From the NCBI RefSeq assembly GCF_000009625.1, contig NC_002678.2, positions 4,310,001 through 4,374,000 on the forward strand: DNA of 64,000 bases, in the 5' to 3' direction. Shown one piece after another: positions 19,046 to 28,398 of this stretch. Source of the DNA: Mesorhizobium japonicum MAFF 303099. Its GTDB lineage: Bacteria > Pseudomonadota > Alphaproteobacteria > Rhizobiales > Rhizobiaceae. The notes below the pieces were generated by a model. It worked only from the letters and a program-made list of their open reading frames with translations, made no database searches and was not told the DNA's origin. The translations under genes were made by a program, and so were the position numbers. The first letter of the stretch is position 1. Each line of letters starts with the position of its first letter.

Positions 19046-19773
19046 CTGATTTGGCAGACATCAAGGGGATATTGTTCGACAAGGACGGGACACTTGTCGA
19101 CTTCAACGCGACCTGGCTCGGCGTCGCCGATTTCATGGCCATGGACGCCTCCGACGGGGACCGCTGGAAGGCCGACAGGCTGCTTGCGGCCGCCGGCTTC
19201 GATTTCGCCAGCCGCCGCTTCAAGCCCGATTCGATCTTTGCCTCGGGCACCAATATGGATGTGGTCGAGCTGTGGTTCCCGCGTCTGTCCGACGAAGACC
19301 AGATGCTGGCCGTCGCCCGCTTCAACGAAATCACCTCGGTGCAGGGCTCGGCGATGGCGGTGGCGCTGCCGGGCGTGGTCGACACGCTGGCGGTGCTGCA
19401 CAAAAGATCCTACCGGCTTGGGGTCGCCACCAACGATTCGACCAGCGGCGCGGAAAAGACCTTGGTCACGCTGGGCGTCGCCCAGCTGTTCGACGCGGCC
19501 TATGGTTATGACGCGGTGGCCAATCCCAAACCCGCGCCCGACACCATCCAGGCCTTTTGCGACCTTACCGGCCTGAAGCCGGCTGAGGTCGCCATGGTCG
19601 GTGACAACCGCCACGATCTCGAAATGGCGCGCGCCGGCGGCTGCGGCCTGGCGGTGGGCGTGCTCTCCGGCACCGGCACGCGTGAGTCGCTGGCTGGCAT
19701 TGCCGACGTCGTTCTCGATTCCGTTGCCGATCTGCCGGACTTCCTGTCGGCCCGGGTCAAGGAGACGGTTTGA
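19042..19773 (+). CDS. HAD-superfamily phosphatase (Gph-like)
   Basis: A 243-residue HAD hydrolase. Motif I is [12 protein letters not shown], motif II lies at [10 protein letters not shown], and motif III/IV is [16 protein letters not shown], all expected for a phosphoglycolate-phosphatase-like enzyme. Substrate is not known. It starts within the pgi stop (GTG at 19042); a TTG at 19051 with GGAG eight bases before it is an equally good start. It converges with the next gene and the two coding ends overlap by 17 bp. Confidence 0.87.
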   Translation: MTDLADIKGILFDKDGTLVDFNATWLGVADFMAMDASDGDRWKADRLLAAAGFDFASRRFKPDSIFASGTNMDVVELWFPRLSDEDQMLAVARFNEITSVQGSAMAVALPGVVDTLAVLHKRSYRLGVATNDSTSGAEKTLVTLGVAQLFDAAYGYDAVANPKPAPDTIQAFCDLTGLKPAEVAMVGDNRHDLEMARAGGCGLAVGVLSGTGTRESLAGIADVVLDSVADLPDFLSARVKETV

Positions 19774-20584
19774 TCGCTCCCGCCAGCGCTGGTGCGGTCT
19801 CGGCCTCGAAACGAAAGACGCCGCTCGGCTTCAGCGCGGCGTCTTTCGCGTCACCGAAATCCGGCACCTGATATTCGGCGAGCAGTCGCAGCCGGGACAG
19901 CGGCAGGTCATGGCGACGGGGATCGCCGACCAGCACCTCGATGCCGGCTGCCAGGCAGCGGTCGAGGAACGGGATAACCCGCAGGGCGACCTCACGGCCG
20001 TAGAACACGTCGCCGGCAAGCACGAGGTCGACGGCCGGCGGCGAGCCCATGGTGATATCCTGGTGCACGATAGTGATCTCGACCCCGTTGGCCGCCGCGT
20101 TGAGGCCGATAGCGGCGACACCGTTGCGGTCGATCTCGGCGGCTATCACCTCGCTTGCGCCGGCTTTGGCAGCGGCAATGCCGACAATGCCTGAACCCGC
20201 GCCGAGGTCCAGCACGCGGCGGCCCGCCACCGTCTTCGGATGGTTGAGGATGTGGCGTGCCAGCACCGCACCACCGGCCCATGCATAGGCCCAGTAGGGC
20301 GGCTGCGGCTCCGGCGTGTCGTCGTCCGCGTCAGCATCGTCTTCGGGGTCGACGAGGCGTCTCAGCCCGCTGCCCGGATGGGCGGTGTAGAACCGGATTT
20401 CGGGAAGCGCCAGCACAGGAACAAGGCCCATGTTCGCCTTGATGAACTCCGCCGGGTCGAGGCGCGGGCGGCTTGGCAAATCCTTGCCCGGCGCCTCGTC
20501 GCCGACGAAATCTTCCCCCGTTAAAGCGCGCTGCGCTTCAGCTCTTTGTTTTGGTGCATGTCGTTTTTCCAAAACCGAGGTCAC
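19757..20584 (-). CDS. Class I SAM-dependent methyltransferase, ETFB-lysine methyltransferase-like
   Basis: The frame is 275 residues. SAM motif I is VLDLGAGSGIVGIAA, and the post-motif GDVFYGRE fits the protein methyltransferase group that includes electron transfer flavoprotein beta lysine methyltransferase. The first ~25 codons run into the palindromic repeat at 20555-20601 and look unlike the family, so the real start is probably downstream, perhaps the TTG at 20479 (GGCAAGGA before it) just ahead of RPRLDPAEFIKAN. Function of the start region is therefore uncertain; the enzyme call itself is fair. Confidence 0.75.
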   Translation of the reverse strand: MTSVLEKRHAPKQRAEAQRALTGEDFVGDEAPGKDLPSRPRLDPAEFIKANMGLVPVLALPEIRFYTAHPGSGLRRLVDPEDDADADDDTPEPQPPYWAYAWAGGAVLARHILNHPKTVAGRRVLDLGAGSGIVGIAAAKAGASEVIAAEIDRNGVAAIGLNAAANGVEITIVHQDITMGSPPAVDLVLAGDVFYGREVALRVIPFLDRCLAAGIEVLVGDPRRHDLPLSRLRLLAEYQVPDFGDAKDAALKPSGVFRFEAETAPALAGAIKPSP

Positions 20585-20601
20585 TTTTGGGCGACCTGCA
20601 T
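20555..20601. repeat. Rhizobial palindromic intergenic repeat, copy 1
   Basis: A 47-bp imperfect palindrome with ends TGCATGTCG and GCGACCTGCA and the internal blocks CCAAAACCG and CACTTTTGGG. It is the reverse-complement version of the element at 50361-50408 (nearly all positions match). It spans the fadD stop and the open 5' end of the methyltransferase frame, so it should not be read as coding. Confidence 0.75.
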
Positions 20602-22652
20602 CAGGCGCGCAATGCCCGCCGCAGGATCTTGCCGACCGGCGTCTTCGGCAATTCGGTCCTGAACTCGATATATTTGGGCCGTTTGTAGCCGGTCAGGTTT
20701 TCGCGGCAAAAAGCGGCGATGGCTTCCACGGTCAGGGCTGGATCCTTCTTGACGATGAACAGCTTCGGCACTTCGCCCGAATGCTCGTCTGGCACGCCGA
20801 TCGCCGCGACTTCGAGCACGCCTGGATGCATCGCCACGACCTCCTCGAGCTCGTTGGGATAGACGTTGAAGCCCGAGACCAGGATCATGTCCTTCTTGCG
20901 ATCGACGATCTTGGTGTAGCCGCGCTCGTCCATGAAGCCCATGTCGCCTGACTTGAAGTAGCCGTCCTTGGTCATCACCTTGGCGGTCTCGTCAGGCCGG
21001 TTCCAGTAACCCGCCATCACCTGCGGTCCCCGGATGCAGATCTCGCCGACCTCGCCCAGCGGCAAATTGTTGCCGTCATCGTCGCGGATGGCGATTTCCG
21101 TCGACGGCAAGGGCAGGCCGATCGTGCCGGTGAAGTCGCCGGAACTGAACTTGTTGGCCGTCGCCACCGGCGAGGTTTCCGAGAGGCCGTAGCCTTCAGT
21201 GACAGGGCAACCGGTCAAAGCCTTCCAACGTTCGGCGACGCCCTTCTGCACCGCCATGCCGCCGCCCAGTGTCAGCACCAGCGGCTTGAAGTCGAGTTTG
21301 CGGAAGTCCTCATTGTTGAGCAGCGCGTTGAACAGCGTGTTGAGGCCGGGAAAGATGTGGACCGGATACTTCTGGAGTTCCTTGACGAAGGCTGGAATAT
21401 CGCGCGGGTTGGGAATGAGCACGTTGCGGGCGCCTTGCTGCATGCCCATCAGTGCGTTCACCGTCAGCGCGAAGATATGATAGAGCGGCAGCGCGCAGAT
21501 GAAGTTCGGGTGTGCCGGTTTCGGCTTGATCGTATAGGCGTCTTCCATCCACTGTGCGTTCTGCACGACATTGGAGAGCACATTGCGGTGCAGCAGCGTG
21601 GCGCCTTTCGACACGCCCGTGGTGCCGCCCGTATATTGCAGGAAGGCAACATCGTCGGCCGCAACCTTGGCCGGCTTGAAGCCAAGGCCGGCGCCGGCCT
21701 TCATCGCCGCGTTGAACTTGACATGCCCGGGCAGCGACCATGCCGGCACCATCTTCTTCACGCGGCGCACCACGAAGTTGACGATCGTGCCCTTGAGGCC
21801 GCCGAGCATGTCGCCCATGGCCGCCACCACGACATGCTTGACCGCGGTCCTGGCGATTACCGCCTGCAACGTGTTGGCGAAGTTCTCCAGGATGACGATG
21901 GCTTGTGCGCCGGAATCCTTGAGCTGGTGCTCCAGCTCGCGCGGCGTGTAGAGCGGATTGATGTTCACCACGACATAGCCGGCGCGCAGGATGCCCATCA
22001 TCGCCACCGGATATTGCAGAACGTTAGGCATCATCACGGCGACGCGCGCACCCTTTTGCAGCCCCTTCGATTGCAGATAGGCACCGAAGGCCGCCGACAG
22101 CTGCTCGACATCTGCGTAGCTGATGGATTTGTCCATGCAGGTGAAGGCCGGCTGGGCGGAAAACTGCTTGCAGGCGGCGACCAGGAAATCGCCGATCGAA
22201 CTGTAGGGCAACACCCCGATCTCGGCCTGGACATTTTTCGGATAGCTCTTGAGCCACGGCTTTTCGGGCAGGCCGGCGGCAAGTTCCGTGAGCGCCTTCG
22301 GCAACCGCTTGGTGTCAGCCGTCGCCGGTTTCGATGGCGGCGCTGCCTTTGCTGGGGATGTGGCCTTCGTTGTCCCGGTCTTTGCGGGAGAAGTCTTTGC
22401 GGGAGCAGCCTTCGCCGGAGTCTTCGTCGCAGAAATCCTGGTCGCAGAGGCCTTTGCCGGGGTGGCTTTCGCCGCCGGCTTCGCGATGGCCTTGGCGGTG
22501 GCCGCCTTTGCCGCCGGTACCGTCTTGGCAGGTTTTGCGCCTGTCCTGGCGGTCGCGGCCTTGGCGCCAGCTTTGCCTTGCCCGTCGGCGGCGGCTGGTT
22601 TCGAGACTGCCTTTGCCGACGCTTTCACCGGCGCCTTTGATGCTTTCGCCAC
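20601..22652 (-). CDS. fadD: Long-chain acyl-CoA synthetase with N-terminal Lys/Ala/Pro-rich tail
   Basis: A 683-residue AMP-forming ligase. The catalytic part (about 125-683) has the P-loop YTGGTTGVSKGATL, GYGLSETSP, and GDMGFMDERGYTKIVDRKKD with the downstream GFNVYPNELEE, all typical of FadD. Residues 1-112 are low-complexity, composed almost only of Ala, Lys, Pro, Thr and Ser in histone-H1-like AKPAAKATPAK repeats. The GTG start at 22652 has GAGGAGG in the right place; the open frame continues upstream without a ribosome site. Monocistronic. The role is fatty-acid activation; the tail's role is unknown. Confidence 0.9.
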   Translation of the reverse strand: MAKASKAPVKASAKAVSKPAAADGQGKAGAKAATARTGAKPAKTVPAAKAATAKAIAKPAAKATPAKASATRISATKTPAKAAPAKTSPAKTGTTKATSPAKAAPPSKPATADTKRLPKALTELAAGLPEKPWLKSYPKNVQAEIGVLPYSSIGDFLVAACKQFSAQPAFTCMDKSISYADVEQLSAAFGAYLQSKGLQKGARVAVMMPNVLQYPVAMMGILRAGYVVVNINPLYTPRELEHQLKDSGAQAIVILENFANTLQAVIARTAVKHVVVAAMGDMLGGLKGTIVNFVVRRVKKMVPAWSLPGHVKFNAAMKAGAGLGFKPAKVAADDVAFLQYTGGTTGVSKGATLLHRNVLSNVVQNAQWMEDAYTIKPKPAHPNFICALPLYHIFALTVNALMGMQQGARNVLIPNPRDIPAFVKELQKYPVHIFPGLNTLFNALLNNEDFRKLDFKPLVLTLGGGMAVQKGVAERWKALTGCPVTEGYGLSETSPVATANKFSSGDFTGTIGLPLPSTEIAIRDDDGNNLPLGEVGEICIRGPQVMAGYWNRPDETAKVMTKDGYFKSGDMGFMDERGYTKIVDRKKDMILVSGFNVYPNELEEVVAMHPGVLEVAAIGVPDEHSGEVPKLFIVKKDPALTVEAIAAFCRENLTGYKRPKYIEFRTELPKTPVGKILRRALRA

Positions 22653-23119
22653 CCGTTCCTCCTCGACAATTCCTGTTCGCCCGTTTCGGTCGCCTATGCC
22701 GCGCCCGCCTCCGAATTGACAGAGACGTCCTCCGTGCCGCCAGCATATCCATCTATGTATTGCCTCTATCGGCGGCGGTGCAAGTCTTGCCCTTGCGGCA
22801 AGCCGCCGAAAGATTTGCCGTCGAAAATCTTTCCCGCCGCCGACACTTGGAACCGGCATCTTTCGACATCGACGATCGGATGAAGGTGGATGCGGCATCC
22901 ATGTCGTCAGATGCCAGATCAATAAAAAAATGCGGTCGTTAATAATCTCGTGAGTGGAAAAAACTGCTAATTTTTTCTGCCTTTTAGCAAAATGGCGGAT
23001 TTTTTTCCTGCTTCCCGAGGGGTAAGCAAACGGGGTGTTCCAAAGCCGGAAAAACGGTGCTTATATGCGCGCTTCGCGAGCCTGCTAGAGGGGCTTGGAA
23101 GAACATCAGGGAGTGCTCA
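22653..23119. promoter_or_regulatory. fadD-dppA intergenic region
   Basis: A 467-bp gap between divergent genes. The part from about 22915 to 23010 is clearly AT-rich against the surroundings, with runs of A and T and a TGCTAA/TTAGCA inverted pair at 22965-22989, and is the likely dppA leader/promoter. I see no convincing gene in it. Confidence 0.4.
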
Positions 23120-24718
23120 ATGAAAAAGAAACTCGCTTTTGCGGCCGCGTTGCTGGCCGCAAGCGTCCTGGGCGGCATGGCCAATGCAAAGACGCTCGTC
23201 TATTGCTCGGAAGCATCGCCTGCCAATTTTGATCCGGGTACCACGACCGGCGGCAACGACTTCGATGCCTCGTCGCGCACCGTCTATTCGCGCCTGGTCG
23301 AGTTCAAGCATGGCGGCACCGAGGTCGAGCCCGGCCTTGCCGACAAGTGGGACATCTCGGACGACGGCCTGGTCTATACTTTCCACCTGCATCCGGGCGT
23401 GAAGTTCCAGACCACCGACTATTTCAAGCCGACGCGCGACCTGAATGCCGATGACGTCGTCTTCTCCTTCGATCGCCAGTTCAACAAACAGAATCCCTGG
23501 AACGGCGACAAGTATCTGCCGAACCTGACCTGGGACTATTACACCGGCATGGACATGCCGAAATATGTCGCCAAGTGGGAGAAGGTCGACGATCTGACCG
23601 TCAAGCTGACGCTGACCGAGCCGAACGCGCCGATGCTGGCTAACCTCGGCATGGACTTTGCTTCGATCGTGTCGAAGGAATATGCCGACCAGCTGGCGAA
23701 GGACGGCAAGATGGCCGACTTCTCGACCAAGCCGATCGGCACCGGCCCGTTCCAGTTCGTCGACTACCAGCTGGATTCGGTCATCCGCTATGCGGCCAAC
23801 CCAGACTACTTCAAGGGCAAGGAGAAGATCGACGATCTCGTCTTCGCCATCACGCCTGACGCCACCGCCCGCACCCAGAAAGTGCTTGCCGGCGAATGCG
23901 ACATCGCGCCCTATCCGAACCCGGCCGACATCGCCACCATTAAGGCCAATAAGGACGTGACCCTGATGGATCAGGCCGGCCTGAACATCGGCTATATGAG
24001 CTATAACACCACCATCCCGCCGCTCGACAAGCCTGAGGTGCGCCATGCGCTCAACCAGGCGATCGACCGGCAAGCGTTGATCAAGTCGCTGTTCCAGGAT
24101 GCAGGCGCCACGCCCGCTGAAAACCTGATCCCGCCGACCATGTGGTCGTGGAACAAGGATGTGAAGACCGACGCCTACAATCCGGAAGCGGCCAAGAAGG
24201 TACTTGAGGCTGCCGGGCTGAAGGAAATCCAGCTCTGGGCATCCGACCGCGTTCGTCCCTACAATCCGAACTTCCAGCGCGCCGCCGAACTGATCCAGGC
24301 CGACTGGGCCAAGGTCGGCGTCAAGGCGGAGATCGTCAACTACGAGTGGACCAAGTATCGCTCGGAAGGCAAGAAGAAGGACCGTCCAGGCGCCTTCCAG
24401 ATCGGCTGGACCGGCGACAATGGCGATCCGGACAACTTCTTCGCCACCCTGTTCGCCTGCTCGGCCATCGGCGTGTCGAACTACTCGAGCTGGTGCGACA
24501 AGGACTTCGAGGATCTGATTCAGAAGGCCAAGAAGACCAGCGACCAGGCCGAGCGCTCCAAGCTCTATGAGCAGGCGCAGGTGATCTTCGCCAAGGAAGC
24601 GCCCGCCTTCCTGCTGGTCCACAGTCAAGTCTATGCGGTCGTGCGCAACAATGTCAGCGGTTTCAAGATGGATCCGCTCGGCATTCACCGCTTCGACGGC
24701 GTTGACAAGGCCGAATAA
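23120..24718 (+). CDS. dppA: Dipeptide ABC transporter, periplasmic binding protein
   Basis: A 532-residue solute-binding family 5 protein with a 23-residue Sec signal ending GGMANA. It resembles E. coli DppA along its length: TLVYCSEASPANFDPG, VYSRLVEF, NADDVVFSFDRQ, SITPDA-like AITPDATARTQKVL, YPNPADIATIK and GWTGDNGDPDNFFATLF. Family role: capture of dipeptides (and in some bacteria haem or 5-aminolevulinate) in the periplasm. First gene of dppABCDF. A strong hairpin follows and probably keeps dppA expression above the membrane genes. Confidence 0.95.
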   Translation: MKKKLAFAAALLAASVLGGMANAKTLVYCSEASPANFDPGTTTGGNDFDASSRTVYSRLVEFKHGGTEVEPGLADKWDISDDGLVYTFHLHPGVKFQTTDYFKPTRDLNADDVVFSFDRQFNKQNPWNGDKYLPNLTWDYYTGMDMPKYVAKWEKVDDLTVKLTLTEPNAPMLANLGMDFASIVSKEYADQLAKDGKMADFSTKPIGTGPFQFVDYQLDSVIRYAANPDYFKGKEKIDDLVFAITPDATARTQKVLAGECDIAPYPNPADIATIKANKDVTLMDQAGLNIGYMSYNTTIPPLDKPEVRHALNQAIDRQALIKSLFQDAGATPAENLIPPTMWSWNKDVKTDAYNPEAAKKVLEAAGLKEIQLWASDRVRPYNPNFQRAAELIQADWAKVGVKAEIVNYEWTKYRSEGKKKDRPGAFQIGWTGDNGDPDNFFATLFACSAIGVSNYSSWCDKDFEDLIQKAKKTSDQAERSKLYEQAQVIFAKEAPAFLLVHSQVYAVVRNNVSGFKMDPLGIHRFDGVDKAE

Positions 24719-24729
24719 GACTATAGAGC

Positions 24730-24755
24730 GGGGCGGCGCAATGAAGCGCCGCCCC
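24730..24755 (+). terminator. Intercistronic attenuator hairpin after dppA
   Basis: GGGGCGGCGC and GCGCCGCCCC form a perfect 10-bp GC stem with loop AATGAA between dppA and dppB. No T-run follows, so it is more likely a partial terminator or RNA-stabilising stem than a full stop. Confidence 0.65.
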
Positions 24756-24763
24756 CCTACATC

Positions 24764-25771
24764 ATGCTAAAATATATCCTCCACCGAATTGCACTTTTGA
24801 TCCCGACGCTGGTCGGCATCACGATCTGCGCCTTCGCGTTCGTCAGGCTGCTGCCCGGCGATCCTATCCTTGCCATGGCCGGCGAACACGGCGTGGCGCC
24901 GGCGCGCTACGAAGAGCTCAAGGAGCAGTTCGGCTACAATCTGCCGATCTGGCAGCAATACACACGCTATGTCGGTGAGGTCGTGACCGGCGATTTCGGC
25001 GTCTCGATTTCGTCCAAGCGCCCGGTGCTCGAGGAGTTCAAGACGCTCTTCCCGGCGACGCTGGAACTGTCATTCTTCGCCATGATTTTCGCCATGGTGC
25101 TCGGCATTCCGGCCGGCATCTTCGCGGCCGTCAAGCGCGGCTCGTGGTTCGACCAGTCGTTGATGGGCACGGCGCTCGTCGGCTACTCCATGCCGATCTT
25201 CTGGTGGGGCCTGCTGCTCATCATCTTTTTCTCCGGCTATCTCGGCTGGACACCGGTCAATGGCCGCATCGACCTGCAGTACTTCTTCAAGCCGATCACC
25301 GGCTTCATGACCATCGACACCTTACTCTACGGCAAATGGGATGCATTTCGCTCGGTATTGCGCCATCTGGTGCTGCCGACAATTGTGCTCGGTACCATTC
25401 CGCTGGCTGTGATAGCGCGCCAGACGCGCTCCGCCATGCTCGAGGTGCTGGGCGAGGACTACGTGCGGACGGCCCGAGCCAAAGGGCTTTCGTCAACCCG
25501 AGTCATCGGCGTGCATGCTCTGCGCAATGCACTCATCCCGGTGGTCACCACCATCGGCCTGCAGGTTAGTACGCTGCTCGCCGGCGCCATCCTCACCGAA
25601 ACGATCTTCTCGTGGCCGGGCATCGGCAGGTGGATGGTCGAATCCATATCCAAGCGCGACTATGTCGTCGTGCAGTCTGGCCTGCTGTTGATTGCCCTTA
25701 TCGTCATGGCCGTGAACTTGATCGTCGATGTGCTCTATGCAGTCATCAACCCACGCATAAGGGCGGCGTGA
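24764..25771 (+). CDS. dppB: Dipeptide ABC transporter permease DppB
   Basis: A 335-residue inner-membrane permease of the BPD-transport family with six predicted segments. The opening RIALLIPTLVGITICAFAFVR and the DppB-type periplasmic loop (LPGDPILAMAGEHG) are standard, and the EAA loop reads EDYVRTARAKGLSSTRVIGVHALRNALIPV. No clear Shine-Dalgarno sequence precedes the ATG, which lies 8 bp after the hairpin. Its stop overlaps the dppC start. Confidence 0.95.
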   Translation: MLKYILHRIALLIPTLVGITICAFAFVRLLPGDPILAMAGEHGVAPARYEELKEQFGYNLPIWQQYTRYVGEVVTGDFGVSISSKRPVLEEFKTLFPATLELSFFAMIFAMVLGIPAGIFAAVKRGSWFDQSLMGTALVGYSMPIFWWGLLLIIFFSGYLGWTPVNGRIDLQYFFKPITGFMTIDTLLYGKWDAFRSVLRHLVLPTIVLGTIPLAVIARQTRSAMLEVLGEDYVRTARAKGLSSTRVIGVHALRNALIPVVTTIGLQVSTLLAGAILTETIFSWPGIGRWMVESISKRDYVVVQSGLLLIALIVMAVNLIVDVLYAVINPRIRAA

Positions 25772-26682
25772 TGAGCCAGTCGACCGAAATCGCCCCGATG
25801 GCCGCCGGCAACCCGGATCGCCTCACCGGCCTCAGGACCTTCTGGTATTATTTCTCGGTGAACCGCGGGGCCGTTATCGGCCTGTTCGTCTTCATCCTTT
25901 TGGTGCTGGCGGCGCTGTTTGCGCCACTGCTGGCTCCCTATGCACCCGACGTCCAGGACAAGACCGCATTCCTGCGGCCTCCGGCCTGGCAGGCAGGCGG
26001 CAGCTCGCAATATCTGCTCGGCACCGACCCGGTTGGGCGCGACATCCTTTCACGCCTGCTCTACGGCGCGCGCTTCTCGCTGCTGATCGGCGCTGTCGTC
26101 GTCTCGCTGGCGCTCGCCGGCGGCATCACGCTCGGCCTGCTGGCCGGCTATTTCCGCGGCTGGGTCGACGTGGCGATCATGCGCGTCATGGACCTCATCC
26201 TGGCCTTCCCGTCGCTGTTGCTGGCGCTGGTGATGGTCACCATCCTCGGCCCTGGCCTGTTCAATGCGATGCTGGCCATCGCGCTTGTCCTGCAGCCGCA
26301 TTTCGCGCGGCTGGTGCGCGCCGCGGTGATGGCCGAGAAGAGCCGCGAATATGTCGTGGCGGCAAAGGTCGCCGGCGCCGGGCATCTCAGGCTGATGCTT
26401 CGCACCATCCTGCCCAATTGCCTGGGGCCGCTGATTGTCCAGGGCACCTTGTCCTTCTCCAACGCCATCCTCGAAGCGGCAGCCCTCGGCTTCCTCGGCC
26501 TCGGCGCCCAGCCGCCGACGCCGGAATGGGGCACCATGCTTGCTACGGCGCGCGAATTCATCCTGCGCGCCTGGTGGGTGGTGACGTTCCCGGGTCTCGC
26601 CATCCTCATCACCGTGCTTGCCATCAATCTGATCGGCGACGGCCTGCGCGATGCGCTCGATCCCAAGCTCAGGAGGTCATGA
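25771..26682 (+). CDS. dppC: Dipeptide ABC transporter permease DppC
   Basis: A 303-residue inner-membrane permease. Features: N-terminal cytoplasmic stretch, a first membrane segment at VIGLFVFILLVLAALFAPLLAPY, the LLGTDPVGRDILSRLLYGAR motif of DppC proteins, and the EAA loop SREYVVAAKVAGAGHLRLMLRTILPN. The start ATG overlaps the dppB stop (ATGA). Confidence 0.95.
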   Translation: MSQSTEIAPMAAGNPDRLTGLRTFWYYFSVNRGAVIGLFVFILLVLAALFAPLLAPYAPDVQDKTAFLRPPAWQAGGSSQYLLGTDPVGRDILSRLLYGARFSLLIGAVVVSLALAGGITLGLLAGYFRGWVDVAIMRVMDLILAFPSLLLALVMVTILGPGLFNAMLAIALVLQPHFARLVRAAVMAEKSREYVVAAKVAGAGHLRLMLRTILPNCLGPLIVQGTLSFSNAILEAAALGFLGLGAQPPTPEWGTMLATAREFILRAWWVVTFPGLAILITVLAINLIGDGLRDALDPKLRRS

Positions 26683-27533
26683 TGGCGCTGCTCGACATCC
26701 AGAACCTCGTCGTCGAATTCCAGACCGCATCCGGTTCCTTCCGCGCCGTCGACGGCGTGTCGCTGCATGTGGACGAGCGCGAAGTGCTGGCGATCGTCGG
26801 CGAATCCGGCTCCGGCAAGTCGGTCTCGATGCTGGCGGTGATGGGCCTCTTGCCATGGACCGCCAAGGTCACAGCCGACCGCATGAGCTTCAATGGCCGC
26901 GATCTCCTGAAACTGAGCCCGGCCGAGCGGCGCAAGATCGTCGGCAAGGACATGTCGATGATCTTCCAGGAGCCGATGGCCAGCCTCAATCCGTGCTTCA
27001 CCGTCGGCTTCCAGATCGAGGAGGTGCTGCGTTTCCACATGGGCATGGACAAGGCCCAGCGCCGGGCGCGCGCCATCGAATTGTTGAAGCAGGTCGGCAT
27101 TGCCGAGCCGGCGGAACGGCTGAACTCGTTCCCGCACCAGATGTCGGGCGGCCAGTGCCAGCGCGTCATGATCGCCATCGCCATTGCCTGCAATCCGAAG
27201 CTTTTGATCGCCGACGAGCCGACCACCGCGCTCGACGTCACCATCCAGAAGCAGATCCTCGATCTCCTGGTCTCGCTGCAGGCCAAATACGGCATGGGCC
27301 TGATCATGATCACCCACAATATGGGCGTGGTGGCCGAGACCGCCGACCGCGTCATCGTCCAGTACAAGGGCCGCAAGATGGAAGAGGCCGACGTGCTGTC
27401 GCTGTTTGAATCGCCGAAGAGCAACTACACCCGCGCGTTGCTTTCGGCGCTGCCGGAAAATGCCGTCGGCGACCGCTTGCCGACCGTCTCTGACATGCTG
27501 TTCGAGCCGGCGCCCTCGGGAGCCGCCGCATGA
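26682..27533 (+). CDS. dppD: Dipeptide ABC transporter ATPase DppD
   Basis: A 283-residue cytoplasmic ABC ATPase. Walker A GESGSGKS, Q-loop FQEPMASLNP, signature MSGGQCQRVMIA and Walker B LLIADEPTTALD are all intact. It is shorter than E. coli DppD (327) because the C-terminal oligopeptide-type extension is abbreviated. Two tandem ATG codons (26679 and 26682) overlap the dppC stop; either could be used. Confidence 0.93.
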   Translation: MALLDIQNLVVEFQTASGSFRAVDGVSLHVDEREVLAIVGESGSGKSVSMLAVMGLLPWTAKVTADRMSFNGRDLLKLSPAERRKIVGKDMSMIFQEPMASLNPCFTVGFQIEEVLRFHMGMDKAQRRARAIELLKQVGIAEPAERLNSFPHQMSGGQCQRVMIAIAIACNPKLLIADEPTTALDVTIQKQILDLLVSLQAKYGMGLIMITHNMGVVAETADRVIVQYKGRKMEEADVLSLFESPKSNYTRALLSALPENAVGDRLPTVSDMLFEPAPSGAAA

Positions 27534-28360
27534 CCACTGTTGTCGAAGGCAAGAACATCAAGCGCGACTACCATGTCGGCGGCGGGCTGTTCCGCAGCGC
27601 GCGCACCGTGCATGCGGTGAAGGGCGTTTCCTTCAGTGTCGAGAAGGGCAAGACGCTGGCCATCGTCGGCGAATCGGGCTGCGGCAAGTCGACGCTCGCG
27701 CGCATCATCACGCTGATCGATCCGGCGACGTCGGGTGAACTGTTCATCGACGGCAACAAGGTCGACATCGCCAGGGGCGGATTGACCAAGGAGATGCGCC
27801 GCAAGGTGCAGATCGTCTTCCAGAACCCGTACGGCTCGCTCAATCCGCGCCAGAAGATCGGCGACGTGCTGGGAGAACCGCTGCTCATCAACACCGGCAA
27901 GCCGGCCGAGGAACGGCGCGACCTCGCCATGAAGATGCTGAAGAAGGTCGGCCTCGGACCCGAGCACTACAACCGCTACCCGCATATGTTCTCGGGCGGC
28001 CAGCGCCAGCGCATCGCCATTGCCCGCGCGCTGATGCTGAACCCCAGCCTGCTGGTGCTGGACGAGCCGGTCTCGGCGCTCGACCTGTCGGTGCAGGCGC
28101 AGGTGCTCAACCTGCTCGCCGACCTGCAGGACGAGTTCCAGTTGACCTATGTCTTCATCAGCCACGATCTGTCCGTTGTACGCTACATCGCCGACGACGT
28201 GATGGTGATGTATTTCGGCGAAGCGGTCGAATACGGCTCGCGCGACGAGGTCTTTTCAGACCCCAAGCACGCCTACACCCGGACGCTGTTCGCCGCGACG
28301 CCGCGCGCCGACGTCGCCTCGATCAAGGCGAGGCTGGCGAAGAAGAAGGCGGCGGCCTGA
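27530..28360 (+). CDS. dppF: Dipeptide ABC transporter ATPase DppF
   Basis: A 276-residue ABC ATPase, second of the heterodimer. Walker A GESGCGKST, Q-loop FQNPYGSLNPRQ, signature FSGGQRQRIAIA, Walker B LLVLDEPVSALD and the switch FISHDLSVVRY are present. Overlaps dppD by ATGA and closes the operon. It is convergent with the PLP-enzyme gene, 38 bp apart. Confidence 0.94.
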   Translation: MTTVVEGKNIKRDYHVGGGLFRSARTVHAVKGVSFSVEKGKTLAIVGESGCGKSTLARIITLIDPATSGELFIDGNKVDIARGGLTKEMRRKVQIVFQNPYGSLNPRQKIGDVLGEPLLINTGKPAEERRDLAMKMLKKVGLGPEHYNRYPHMFSGGQRQRIAIARALMLNPSLLVLDEPVSALDLSVQAQVLNLLADLQDEFQLTYVFISHDLSVVRYIADDVMVMYFGEAVEYGSRDEVFSDPKHAYTRTLFAATPRADVASIKARLAKKKAAA

Positions 28361-28398
28361 GGCTGCTGGTCGCAGCTGTCAGGCCACCCCCTCATCGA

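Noticed and set aside
22653..22922. Further upstream start of FadD
   Set aside because: GTG at 22652 has a strong GAGGAGG site; upstream sequence is not conserved-looking and has no ribosome site.
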